DNA from: Asterias rubens
Taxonomy: Eukaryota; Echinodermata; Asteroidea; Forcipulatida; Asteriidae
DNA: 64,000 nt
Reading direction: 5' to 3'
NCBI RefSeq assembly: GCF_902459465.1
Contig: NC_047076.1
Coordinates: 13,152,146 to 13,216,145, forward strand
Part shown: positions 52,339 to 63,100 of the stretch, piece after piece
Numbering within the stretch: the first letter of the stretch is position 1
Layout of the letters: every line of letters starts with the position of its first letter
Translations under genes and position numbers: made by a program
The notes under the pieces: generated by a model
Database searches by the model: none
What the model saw: only the letters and a program-made list of their open reading frames with translations
What the model was told of the DNA's origin: nothing

Positions 52339-52740
52339 TTAAAGGAACACGTTGCCTTGGATCGGACGAGTTGGTCTATAAAAAAGGTTTGTAACCGTCT
52401 GTTATAAAATGCATATGATTGGAAAGATGTTTTAAAAGTAGAATACAATGATCCACACAAATTTGCTTCGAAATTGCGCAGTTTTCCTTTTGCTTTGCGA
52501 ACTACAGTTGTAACACGTTTGGCCATTTATGGGAGTCTAAAATTTGACTCCCATAAATTGCTGACCGTGTTAGTCGACGAGGTAAAAAGAAAACCACGCA
52601 ATTTCGAGTGATACTTGTGTGGATCATTATATTCTACTTTTACAACATCTTTTTAACCCATATGCATTTTATAACAAACGGTTACAGAACGCTTTTCAAA
52701 GACCAACTCGATCAATCCAAGGCAACGTGTTCCTTTAAGA
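52339..52740. mobile_element. Family D MITE, full-length
   Basis: The ends are 'ttaaaggaacacgttgccttggatcggacgagttgg' and 'ccaactcgatcaatccaaggcaacgtgttcctttaa'. Central hairpin 'ggccatttatgggagtctaaaatttgactcccataaattgct'. It sits in the same direction as its neighbours. Confidence 0.9.
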
Positions 52741-53045
52741 TAAAGGAACACGTTGCCTTTGATCGGTCAAGGAACACGTTGCCTTGGATCGATCAAGTTG
52801 GTCTTGAAAAGCATTTGAAACCGTTCCATAGAAAGATATTTTAAAAGTAGAATATAATGATCCACTCAAGTATCACTCAAAATTGCACGGTTTTCCTTTT
52901 ACGTCGCGAACTAACACGGTCAACCATTTTATTGAGTCCAAATTTTAACTTCTAAAATTGGCTGACCAGGTTTTGCCAATAAAAAAAAGGAGGATGAGGG
53001 CCTTTTTATTTCCTAATGACTTGAAAAGTTTCTAATCTAAGGAGT
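52741..53045. mobile_element. Family D MITE, half copy with partially duplicated end
   Basis: Opens with a doubled terminus ('aaaggaacacgttgcctttgatcggtcaaggaacacgttgccttggatcgatcaag'), runs to the centre and ends with the 'ggaggatgagggcctttttatttcctaatgacttg' tail shared with 52071-52320. Confidence 0.85.
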
Positions 53046-53139
53046 TTGAAGCCAATTCTATAGAGATTGTATTATGAAGCCGGACATGTATGTATTGCAC
53101 TCTTTGAATTTTTTAAAATTCCAACAACAAGACACAATT

Positions 53140-53325
53140 CCCCAATTTCATAAAGCTGTTACACAGATAGATACTGCTTAGCAAATATCTTATTTAAGCG
53201 AGAATTTTGTGGGGATACCAGTCGTAGCAATGTAAACTGTATGTTATTTTGGCTGGTAAAGCTATTTCTGCTAAGCAATATATTAGTGTGCTTACATGCT
53301 TTATAAAATCCGACCAAGGCAAGTA
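53140..53325. mobile_element. Family C palindromic MITE, compact full copy
   Basis: 'ccccaatttcataaagctgttacacagatagatactgcttagcaaat ... ggataccagtcgtagcaatgtaaactg ... ttggctggtaaagctatttctgctaagcaatat ... tgctttataaaatccgacc'. Ends and internal palindrome are intact. Confidence 0.8.
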
Positions 53326-53821
53326 AACAGCACCCTGCTTAAACTATTTAGACAAATATTTTAGCTAAATTAAATGTGGCAGCTTCACAAAATATTGTCC
53401 TTCATGTACCAAAGTAACATCTCACACTAAATAGTGAGAAGTGAAAGATGAACCAAACAAAGCTGTTCAAATGAAATGACCATAACGAAACAGTTATAAT
53501 AATCAACAAACAATGTCTTTACTCTATACCCTCCCCCAGTAAGGCAAAGTATGCTTATATAATCCTATATAATAGGCCTAAGAGGTAAACAATCAAATGT
53601 GCAAAATTCATTTTCAAAAAGTGGTTGCGTTTTTGAGATATCCTTTAAAATCCGGAGCCAATATATGTCCACGCAGGAAGAATAATCCCTGCTATAGAAA
53701 TACACATGCACAGTTTCGCTATTCCTATTGGTGGAGAGCGCGTCACGTGGGGATGTTTAAACGATTGATAACGACCAGTTGGAGCTCTGTTTATAACCGG
53801 TTATTTTCGGAAACTACGCGC

Positions 53822-53936
53822 TAGTCTTGGCGCAAGAAGTTTCTCATTACGGGCGATGCGGGCGCTGTTGGTGAGTAGGTCAGTAGGCCGCGCTTTGTGT
53901 GACAGGAAAACGAGAAACGTCTTGCACCAAGACTAT
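53822..53936. mobile_element. 'tagtcttggcgc' foldback, short copy
   Basis: 'tagtcttggcgcaagaagtttctc ... gggcgctgttggtgag ... gagaaacgtcttgcaccaagacta'. Same family as the element nested at 50897-51079. Confidence 0.75.
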
Positions 53937-54940
53937 GCGCGAATGCATATCCGAAAACTGTCTCAGTCATAAAAATGCAACACACATACAGAGCTCAAGG
54001 ACGTCGGAAAACGGATATAAGTTTTACAGCGTTTCTTAATTTGTTACACATTTTAACCAAAAAGGCATTAATGAATGGGAATAAAAGAGTAGTGACTTGC
54101 TCGACTGTTAACACCTTGCAGGGTCGTGGCCATCGACAAAGGCCCTCGCCTTCGGCCTTTATCACACAACCAAGCCCCTGCTGGTTTTCACAGCCGTTAG
54201 AGAACTCGTCGCTGGCCTTTTATTCCCTTGTTTATGGCCATTAATTTTAGGAGTTGTTATCAAAGGTGTACCTTTCCATTAAATAAAAGACAATTGTGAA
54301 TCCTTGGGTAATGACATAAACTAAGCTACGATCACTCTAATTACTAAATAACAAATATAACATTTATCTACTAATTTTTTATCAAAAAAATACAGTTCCT
54401 GACATGTATTCCTGTTCAAACCCCTCCTACACACACAGAAAGGACTGAATACATTTATGTGTTCATTAATTTGTACACTTTGTACATGTAGGATATCAGT
54501 TGGCAACCTTTGGATCCGGATGTCAATGTAAACAGACACAAGTTTAGGTGGGTTGCTAAATTTTTATCTGGATCACTGAAAAATAGCATTTCATCAACGA
54601 CAAAATTTCCTCACAAATCACCAAAAACATGGTATTTTTTTCCATAATTTGTAATAAGTTCAATAAGTTCAATACCGTTTAATACAAACAAGCTGCTTCA
54701 GTAAATAACCTAGTTTTTTTTTAAAGTCTTTGTGTACAAAACCTTGCTCTACCAGAGTCCCAGCAATGGCGGTGTATTAATGCAGCACTTTAATGGAAGG
54801 TCCAAGTTGCCATTTTGTGTACAATATATCTTGAAATGAGATTTGTGTGGTAAATGCAAATTACCAGCTACAAATGGAAGTCTTGGTTTGCTATTGATAG
54901 TGCATTGTAAAGACATTCCCCTCAAATATTTGTTCAAATG
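53937..54940. other. Unassigned
   Basis: Contains a small palindrome in 'catcgacaaaggccctcgccttcggcctttatc' (about 54132-54164) and otherwise unremarkable AT-rich sequence. No exon or RNA gene recognised. Confidence 0.45.
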
Positions 54941-54942
54941 CC

Positions 54943-55565
54943 CTTTTCACACTACTCTATTCCCAGAGGCAACCCTAGGGACTAATGGGCAGCCCTTTCA
55001 CACTTGGTTCACTTTACCCTTGATCTACCCCAAGCAAATGGGCAAACCCCTGGGATTAGCCACTCCTGCTCTTCTGGAGAAGGGTTAAGCAGTTAAATAA
55101 CAATAATAACAATAATTTGGGGGGCTAATCTACCTTACTCGCAGCTAAGAGCTGAATTGCGAAGGACGCGGCTACAACGTGTTTGAGAAGCAGGCATGCA
55201 AGGGCGCATTCAGCTGCTAGCCACATCAACCCATTATGACCACGGAGCACAGCCAAGATCGAAAGTGTTTGATTTTTTTCCTGAGGGAGGAAAACCGGAT
55301 AGTCTGGAAAACCCTCGTGGCACAGCAGAGAACCAACGCACAACTCAACTCACATATGGCCCCGAACGGGAATCGAACCGGGGTCACCTTGGTGAGAGGC
55401 GAGCGCTTTACGCACAAGCCAACCGTGCCACCCTGGGGTATTCTTGCATTTGAATTGTGCAACTTGAACCCAATGGAATAGAAACCTAGGTGGGAATAGT
55501 GTGTGAAAGCGCGCTGGGGTAGCCTTGGGGTCAAAAACCCCTAGACCTCCCCAGGGCTGGGTACC
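54943..55565. mobile_element. DNA-transposon-like element with a SINE inserted in it
   Basis: The left part 'cccttttcacactactctattcccagagg ... ccctttcacacttggttcac' and the right part 'cctaggtgggaatagtgtgtgaaagcgcgctggggtagcc' are mirror related (tttcacacactattccca). Between them, about 55088-55440, is a tRNA-derived SINE on the minus strand. Its head holds the B box ccggttcgattcccgttcgg and an A-box region gcacggttggcttgtgcg. Its body contains 'ctctgctgtgccacgagggttttcc' and its tail 'ccaaattattgttattattg'. Confidence 0.7.
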
Positions 55566-55597
55566 TGGGATAAGAGCAGAGATACAGTTGCTTCATT

Positions 55598-55768
55598 TTG
55601 GAAAGGGCAAGGTCACCAAGGCATTTTCTCCTTGGTAAAGGGCACCTACATAGTACATGTATGAGGAAATTGTAAATTTCTATTGGAGCTTTTCAGGGGC
55701 ACCAATGTCATGACCAGTTGGCGTGGAGGCAATTGACCTTCGTTGCCTCCGTGAAATACCAGGCATGT
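55598..55768 (+). repeat. Dispersed repeat E, intact copy (plus)
   Basis: 'gggcaaggtcaccaaggcattttctccttggtaaagggcacct ... ggagcttttcaggggcaccaatgtcatgaccagttggcgtggaggcaattgaccttcgttgcctccgtgaaataccaggcatg'. Confidence 0.75.
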
Positions 55769-56134
55769 AAAGTGTGATAAGGCTCTTAATTCTGGTAAGA
55801 AATGGTCTACTGGACAAATTCCCACCATACTGTTCAGCACCTTGTTATTAATCAGGATTCTTTTCCTGATTGTGTTTGAAACTTCCGACCTACACTGATC
55901 TAGGATTGTACTTTATACAGCACCCATTTTATCTTATCTTTAGAGGATTTCCTTACAAAGATAGTGAAATTTCAACCCCCTTTCTATGATACACGTTCTT
56001 GATCTCCTTAAACTATTTCGACAACTACACAAACATCACATTTCAGCTACATGTACAACTTAAATGGTCTAGTAAAATTTCAACTATTACTAAATTTGGC
56101 AAATTCCATAAAACAGGCAGGTGAGTTACTACCC

Positions 56135-56295
56135 ATGAAAAAAAAGGAAAAGAGAAAACCAGGCCAGAAAAAAAAGAGGAAAGGATAATATTCCTATCCT
56201 TTTGTACACAGAAATTGAAGAAGAAAAGAGGAAAATCAAAACCAAAACAGAGGAAATCAGCTGGAAAAAAGAAGCCTCACACGCCTGATTAAACC
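56135..56295 (-). repeat. Dispersed 'cctcttt' repeat H, copy 2
   Basis: 'aaaaaaggaaaagagaaaaccaggccagaaaaaaaagaggaaaggataatattcctatccttttgtacacag ... agaggaaaatcaaaaccaaaacagaggaaatcagctgg ... cctcacacgcctg' is the reverse complement of the order at 10130-10290. Confidence 0.7.
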
Positions 56296-56346
56296 ACATT
56301 AAGTACAAATACGGACGAATCAAAATGCCACTCTCAATACAATGCT

Positions 56347-56731
56347 TTAAAGACACTGGACACTATTGGTAATTGTCAAAGACCAGTCTTCTCACTTGCT
56401 GTATCTCAACATACGCATAAAATAACAAACCTGTGAAAATTTGAGCTCAATTGGTCTTTGAAGTTGCGAGATAATATTGAAAGAAAAAACACCCTTGTCA
56501 CACAAAGTTGTGTGCTTTCATATGCTTGATTTCGAGACCTCAAATTCTAAATTTGAGGTCTCAAAATCAAATTCGTCAAAAATTACTTCTTTCTCGAAAA
56601 CTACTTCACTTCAGAGGGAGCCGTTTCTCACAATGTTTTATACCATCAACCTCTCCCCATTACTTGTTACCAGGTAAGGTTTTATGCTAATAATTATTTT
56701 GAGAATTACCAATAGTGTCCACTGCCTTAAA
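56347..56731. mobile_element. Palindromic MITE (family A), full-length
   Basis: Left end 'ttaaagacactggacactattggtaattgtcaaagacc', right end 'gagaattaccaatagtgtccactgccttaaag'. Central hairpin 'gagacctcaaattctaaatttgaggtctc'. One of the cleanest copies in the window; it lies 460 bp beyond the C1GALT1 stop. Confidence 0.9.
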
Positions 56732-57194
56732 GGCTTAATAGAACAAAATGGACTGAGCAGTGGACAAACATGAAATAAGACAAGTGTACCATGTTTTTTT
56801 TAAAGAAGACTGCCTATGGGACGGAAATCTAATGACACAACTTTCTGATTTCTCTAATTGGAGGGAATTTAAGAGTTTCAAGTGTAGTAATTAATGTTCC
56901 ACAGGGAGCACTACTTGGTCCACTACATAACTTATTGGTGGGAATAGATAAATTGCACAAAGCATCATCGACTGCCATAGTTGATAGTTAACAATGGAAA
57001 AGTGCACACATGTACAGGCTAAGCTCTCTGCTAATGATCGCCTTGCACATTATCAACGTGGTCAATGGCACAATGTGCAATCCATCTATTTAAAAGAAAC
57101 AATATCAGGTTCCTCAAGAAACAATACTTGGTCCATTACATAAACACATCACCTGTATGCAAGGCTACAGCAACTCTTCATTCCATCAGCTTCT

Positions 57195-60100
57195 TCATTC
57201 CATCAAGTTCACTGCTCCCTGTTTCTCCTTTGACTTGGCTACCTCTACATCATTACCCTCGGCGCTTAGGACCTTGAGTTGCTCCTCTGCAGAGAGTTGA
57301 GTCTTCTTCAAGATGGTGTCTATATTAGCTGGACATGTGTAGTGACCGATGCCGAATGGACGCATGTGGTAGATCATGTACTCCAGAAGATACATCGTGT
57401 TTGGGCTGATGTAATGGAAGGAGATGGAGTAGTCTGAACAGCATTCTGGGCCCTATAAGAAAAATTTAAGAAAACGCAAAACATAAATATTACGATAGGA
57501 AAGAAAAACATTGTCGTAAATGGTAAATCAGAATTACAAGGTACACGGACAAGATACAAGGAGTCATGGCCGAGCGGATAAGAGCATTCTGTTCAGCGGA
57601 GTTCGAATCCCAGTTGTGACATTGGTATCTCTGAGCAAGACACTTCACTATAATTGCTTCTCTCCACACAGGGGTAAATGTGTACCTGTGAGGGCAGAGT
57701 TGGTTCTTGTGATTGATTAGCTTTGATTGCGCTACATATTTGGCGGCACAGTCAGTATGCTCCCCATGAAGCTGAGATGGGTTCAGGAATAATTTTAAAA
57801 GCCCAGTGACCAGGGGTAATAATGTTGAAGCACCATGAGCGTCACTGCGTGACGCACATGAGTGCTATATCAGAAACCACTATTATTGTTATTATCAAGG
57901 ATCAGAGTATTTGATCATTGTGATCCTCTAGCTCTGTTAAAAATACTACACCACAGTGAGGTGTATTGTTATTCAGTTGTAAAACACATTGCTGCAAGAC
58001 ATGTCTGACCAAAAGGACTGCAGGACTTCTACTGGCCGGACGCTTAAACCACTGGCCTCAAGCCTACTGTACGATGTAAAATTCAAGCCCTGCGCAGCTC
58101 TGTTAAAAATACTACACCACAGTGACAAATTGTTATTCAATTGTAAAATCAAGACTGCTGGACTGCCTGTAAGCATGAAAATTTGCTTAGCATGAAATGT
58201 CTTCCTTGATAAAAACAAGATTACCAACCAAATTTTAATTTGTTGCATATTGCTTGTTACTGGTATTCAGCTGCTGTTTGCTTATCCTAACAATCACGTG
58301 GAAATTTGGTTGGTAAGACTGTTTTAATCAAGGAAACATTTTCATGCTAAGCAAATTTTCGTGCTTACAGGCTTGAAGAAATTGGGCCCTGGTCATAAGT
58401 CTACTGGCCGGACTTTATAACCACTGGCCTCAGTCCAGTGTACAATTCAAGCCCAGCAGAGCCACTTTAAGTCAACTGTACAAATGTGTACACAATAGAT
58501 TGCTACCCAACTCATTAATGTTAAATTTGCATCAGGATAAAGAATATCATTTGGTAACCCTCACACCAATGTTTTCTAAACATTAGTATACAAAAATTAC
58601 AAGCATGATACTTGGGTATGAATCGAACCCACAGCCTTTCCCAAATCACTATTGACAAACAAGGAGCACAGTTTCCATTTCTCTCAATCCAGCTCTTTCT
58701 GTCACTGACCCCGTTCCCACTGGACCCCGCAATGATCTCCCAATTCGAGAAAAGGGCCATCAAGACCCCGAAAGGGCAATCAAAGGGCGATCAATGAGAA
58801 ACAGGCTCCAGTGGGAACGCGAGGGCGATCAGGATCTAACCATGCAATTTTGATCCTCCTCTGGAGTAGGATTAAAGCGGGATCTGATCGCCCTTTTAGA
58901 TCAATGGGCGATCAAAAGTCTTGTGGGAACGCAAAGGGTGATCAGACCCCGCAATTTTCTAGCAAAACAGTGTTCTTTTTTAACCCACTTCCGTTCCCAA
59001 AAAGGGGGATCAATGCGGGCTTATACTCGAGTGGGAACGCGACCGAGATTTCACGCCTGCAACCAATCTTGTTGCGGGATCCCGATCTTGCAATTGTTGA
59101 TCAAGTGGGAATGTGGTCACTGACAAACAAAACCAGATGTCACATGTTTGCTGTTGGTTCTAAATAAAAAGGCAAACAGCTGTTGTGGTAAAATAAATAC
59201 TTGCTGGTGTTTGTATGAGACAGAGTGTGTATCACCAGGTGTTACTATAAGTACTTGAACAAATTGATTATTATACAGATCTCTGGTCAGCTGTACTGAC
59301 TTTTTCGACTGCTTTTTAATTAATATACAAAATAGTAAAATGTGTACTTATTTGTAGGGTCACTGTTTGAATCAAAAGTGTTGTTGATAGCTCGTCAAAT
59401 TGCAAAGAAATCAAAACCAAACAGTTTTCTTGATGTGTAATAATTTTATGGTAAAGCATCAAAAAGTGTACATTTCAACCTAAAAGCCTTTAAATGCCCT
59501 TTCAAAGCATTTTACAGGCACTTCCGGTGTAAAAAGGTCAAGATAAGGTCACCAACATACCCATTTTTGTGAAGTACGAGAGGCCCTTTCATATGATGTA
59601 TAGATTGTCAAAATAGCTTTTGTGGTCGAGGAAATGTGAACTGATGAATAATGACGACTGGAGAAGAGACTAACTAACCGGAAGGGAAATGTTTGTTGAA
59701 AACACCTTGAAAACAGACTACGTACGTAAAGCCCTTTCATATGATGTAGATTGTCAAAATAGCTTTTGTGGTTGGAGCCTTATGCATAATGACGACTGAA
59801 GAAGAGACTAACTAACCGGAAAATAAATGTTAGTTGAAAACGCCTTGAAAATAGACTAAAAACGAAGCTATTTATAGGAGAAGGAAAAAAAAAAAAATTA
59901 AATAGATATAGTGTTTGTAGAAACAAACACTAGGTGTTCGGCTATTGTTGGGTCAGTGTTTGAATAAATGAAACAAGTATTGTTAATAGCTCGTCAAATT
60001 ACAAAGAAATCAAAACCAAACAGTTTTCTCAATGTGTAATAATTTTGAAAAAAAAGCATCAAAAAGTGTACATTTCAACCTAAAAGCCTTTAAATACTGC

Positions 60101-63100
60101 CTTTTCAAAGCATTTTACAGGCTCTTCCAGTTTAAAAAGGTCAAAAAGTCAAGAGAAGGTCACCAACATACCCATTTTTGTGGAATACGTGAGGCCCTTT
60201 CATATGATTCTAGCAATTTTCCAGGCATTGTACAATAAAGTAAGCATTGAGAAGTGGTAGGGTCCGTGCTTATCCCAGACGCTTCCAAAAAGTATGGGAA
60301 ACGTTGGGCGCATTTCCGAGCCGATGCCAAAAGATGAAAAATGATGGGTACAGATCAAAGCCGTTTTCATGCAGTGGTGCACAATTCAGGCCGTTTCGAG
60401 ACTCCTTAACCTTTGAATTCGGTCGGTGTAATTACGCTTGTCGAAATGATCTTTGAACAAAATGTCAGGAAACGTAAGGAATAAAGAAATAGCTTAGCTC
60501 TTGGCCAATATCGTAGGAATTTGTTTTTACTAAACAATAGTAAACTTATCGCCTTGAAAGTACTGGTCTCAACTATCAAATAAATTATTCAAACTTTAAT
60601 TAAACGCATCCCACATGTGTGCAATATTAATATTCTATCACAGCTTCACATTGTCAGACCACAGTACAAATAATCCATAGCACTGCTTGACAGTTAGAGT
60701 TGCTGGAGAATAATAAAAGAAAAAACACCCTTATAATAGATGTTAAATTTGCATCGGAATAAAGATTAATAATTTTTGTTTTTTACCCATACACCGATGT
60801 GTGTTAGCACTGTATACTCGGTACTTTCCCGAGTCCTGTGAAAAAAACACCCTTGTTGCACATTATGTGTGTGCTTTCAGACGCCAAAAAATCGGCTTCA
60901 GGCCGGAAGTCTTTTAATATTTGAGTGAGAATTTACCTCTTTGTTACTTCAGAGGGAGCCATTTCTCACAATGTTTTATAGTATTAACAGCTCTCCATTG
61001 CTCGTTAATACCAAAATGAGTTTTTATGCTAACAATTCTTTTGAGTAATTGACCAGTGTCCAGTGCCTTTAGTTGGTGCCAGAATCAACTGGCTATTTCA
61101 AGCATTAGAATTTATAGCTTCTGACTTTTATGTAGTAAAAGCTTTTAAACAACGTTTCATAAACGTCAAAGAGGTTGATAATATAAAACATTGTGAGAAA
61201 CGGCTCCCTCTCAAGTAATGTAGTTTTCGAGAAAGAAGTAATTTTCCACGTATTTGATTTAGAGACCTCAGATTTAGAATTTTGAGGTCTCAAAATCAAC
61301 AATCTGAAAGCACACAACTTCGTGTGACAATGGTGTTTTTTTCTTTCATTTTTATCTCGCAACTTCGATAACCGATTGAGCTCAAATTTCCACAGGTTTG
61401 TTTGAGAAGACTGGTCTTTGACAATTACCAATCGTGTCCACCATCTTTAAAGGGTTTTGGTAATTGTTGGTTGACACAAAACACGATGTCCAAAGATTGA
61501 CATTAAACTTACCGAGTTTGAAGATAATGATAGAAGAAAGCTTCCCTTAAAATATAACTTACTGAGGTGCAGTATTTTTTGAGAAAAGAATAAAAAAAAT
61601 TCCAGGAAATAATTTTCTTTCTGTTATCATTTTCTTCAAACCGTGTAAGTTAAATGTAAATCTGTGGACATTGTGTTTTGTGTCACAAACAGTACCAAAA
61701 ACAAATGACAGAATTTTGCCAAACATACCATGCTTGTAGGATAAAAGACATAATCAAAGAACCAAAACCCAGCAGGTATTCTCCCTGGTTGGTAAAGTTT
61801 ATTTGGACTGAAGGGATGAAATCGATCACGAAGAAGAACATCTCTGGAATCACCAGCAAGCACGCCAACTCCTTCCAGACATAACCCCATCTCAACATCT
61901 TCACTTTTCCCTTCTAGCCTGCAGATCATCGGGTTCTTAAAGGCTTTCTCGACGAGTAAGACTAACGCCGATTTACTCATAACATAACCAGCTCCACCGC
62001 TCATATAGCCTTGCTTCACGCTATGTTTGAACTTGCGTCCGAAATACACGGGTTCGTTCGGATTCAAACCAGCAAGAAAATAGCGTAGATTTTCTAAGAT
62101 AACGTATGTATCGTCGTCTGCTTTAAGAAACCACTCAGCATCTTTGAGATGGTGATCGTAGACGTACTGGAATGCACCTCGTTCCTTCTGCCACAAGAAG
62201 TCACGTCCTTCAGGAACATCTACCTTGACTGTTGGGAAGGTTGGATCAGAGTGGGAGCTGACGTAAATGATTTTACTGCATCTACGACCCCATGTTGCTT
62301 TGATGCTGCTGGTTTTGGTGTAAAGGTTTTGTGGCGATGTTATTATCATACACAAGACTCGGACTCTATTGTAGAGGAAATCCGCAATCACATCCTTATC
62401 TAAAGAGAAATAAATAAATAACACAATAATTAGTCTTTGAAAACAAAGTGGATTGGAGTTATAATATTTGAGTGACAAAATTACAAATATTTCTAAAAAA
62501 ACGTGTTCTTACATTATTTAAACATGTGTGCTATCCTTTGGTAATTGTCAAAGACCAGTCTTCTCACTTGGTGTATGTCAACATGCATAAAATAACAAAC
62601 TTCAGAGGGAGCCGTCTCTTACCAAGTAAGTTTTTATGCTGAGTAATAACCAAATAATGTCTGACTTAAAGGGTGTATGTAACTTTTGTAGGACAAAAAA
62701 GATTTACACTAAACTTACACAGTTAGATGATAGTAGAAAGCTTCCCTGAAAATATTACGTGCTGAGGACCCTGAGGTGCTGTAGTTTTGGGGAAATGAGT
62801 AAAAACAGTCTCATGAAAATAAATTTTTTCTCATGAGACGAAGATTATTTTAATAATTTACAAACGTATTTTCATGACATTGTTTTACTCATTTCTCAAA
62901 AACTACAGCACCTCAGTAAGTAATATTCGAAGGGAAGCTTTCCACTACCATTATCTTCAAACCCTGTAAGTTTAATGTAAAACCAAAATGTTAACCATTC
63001 CAGATAAACAACTTTCGCTAAAACATTAACAACTTACCAAGTTCTATGCCAGCTTGCTTCTTAATTGCTGGGTAATTTTTCTCCTCCACACCACCACCAT

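Noticed and set aside
61636..61728. Last 30 codons of the large C1GALT1 open frame as the true C-terminus
   Set aside because: A GTATGT donor at 61728 and an in-phase distal exon with the conserved family C-terminus explain the protein better.
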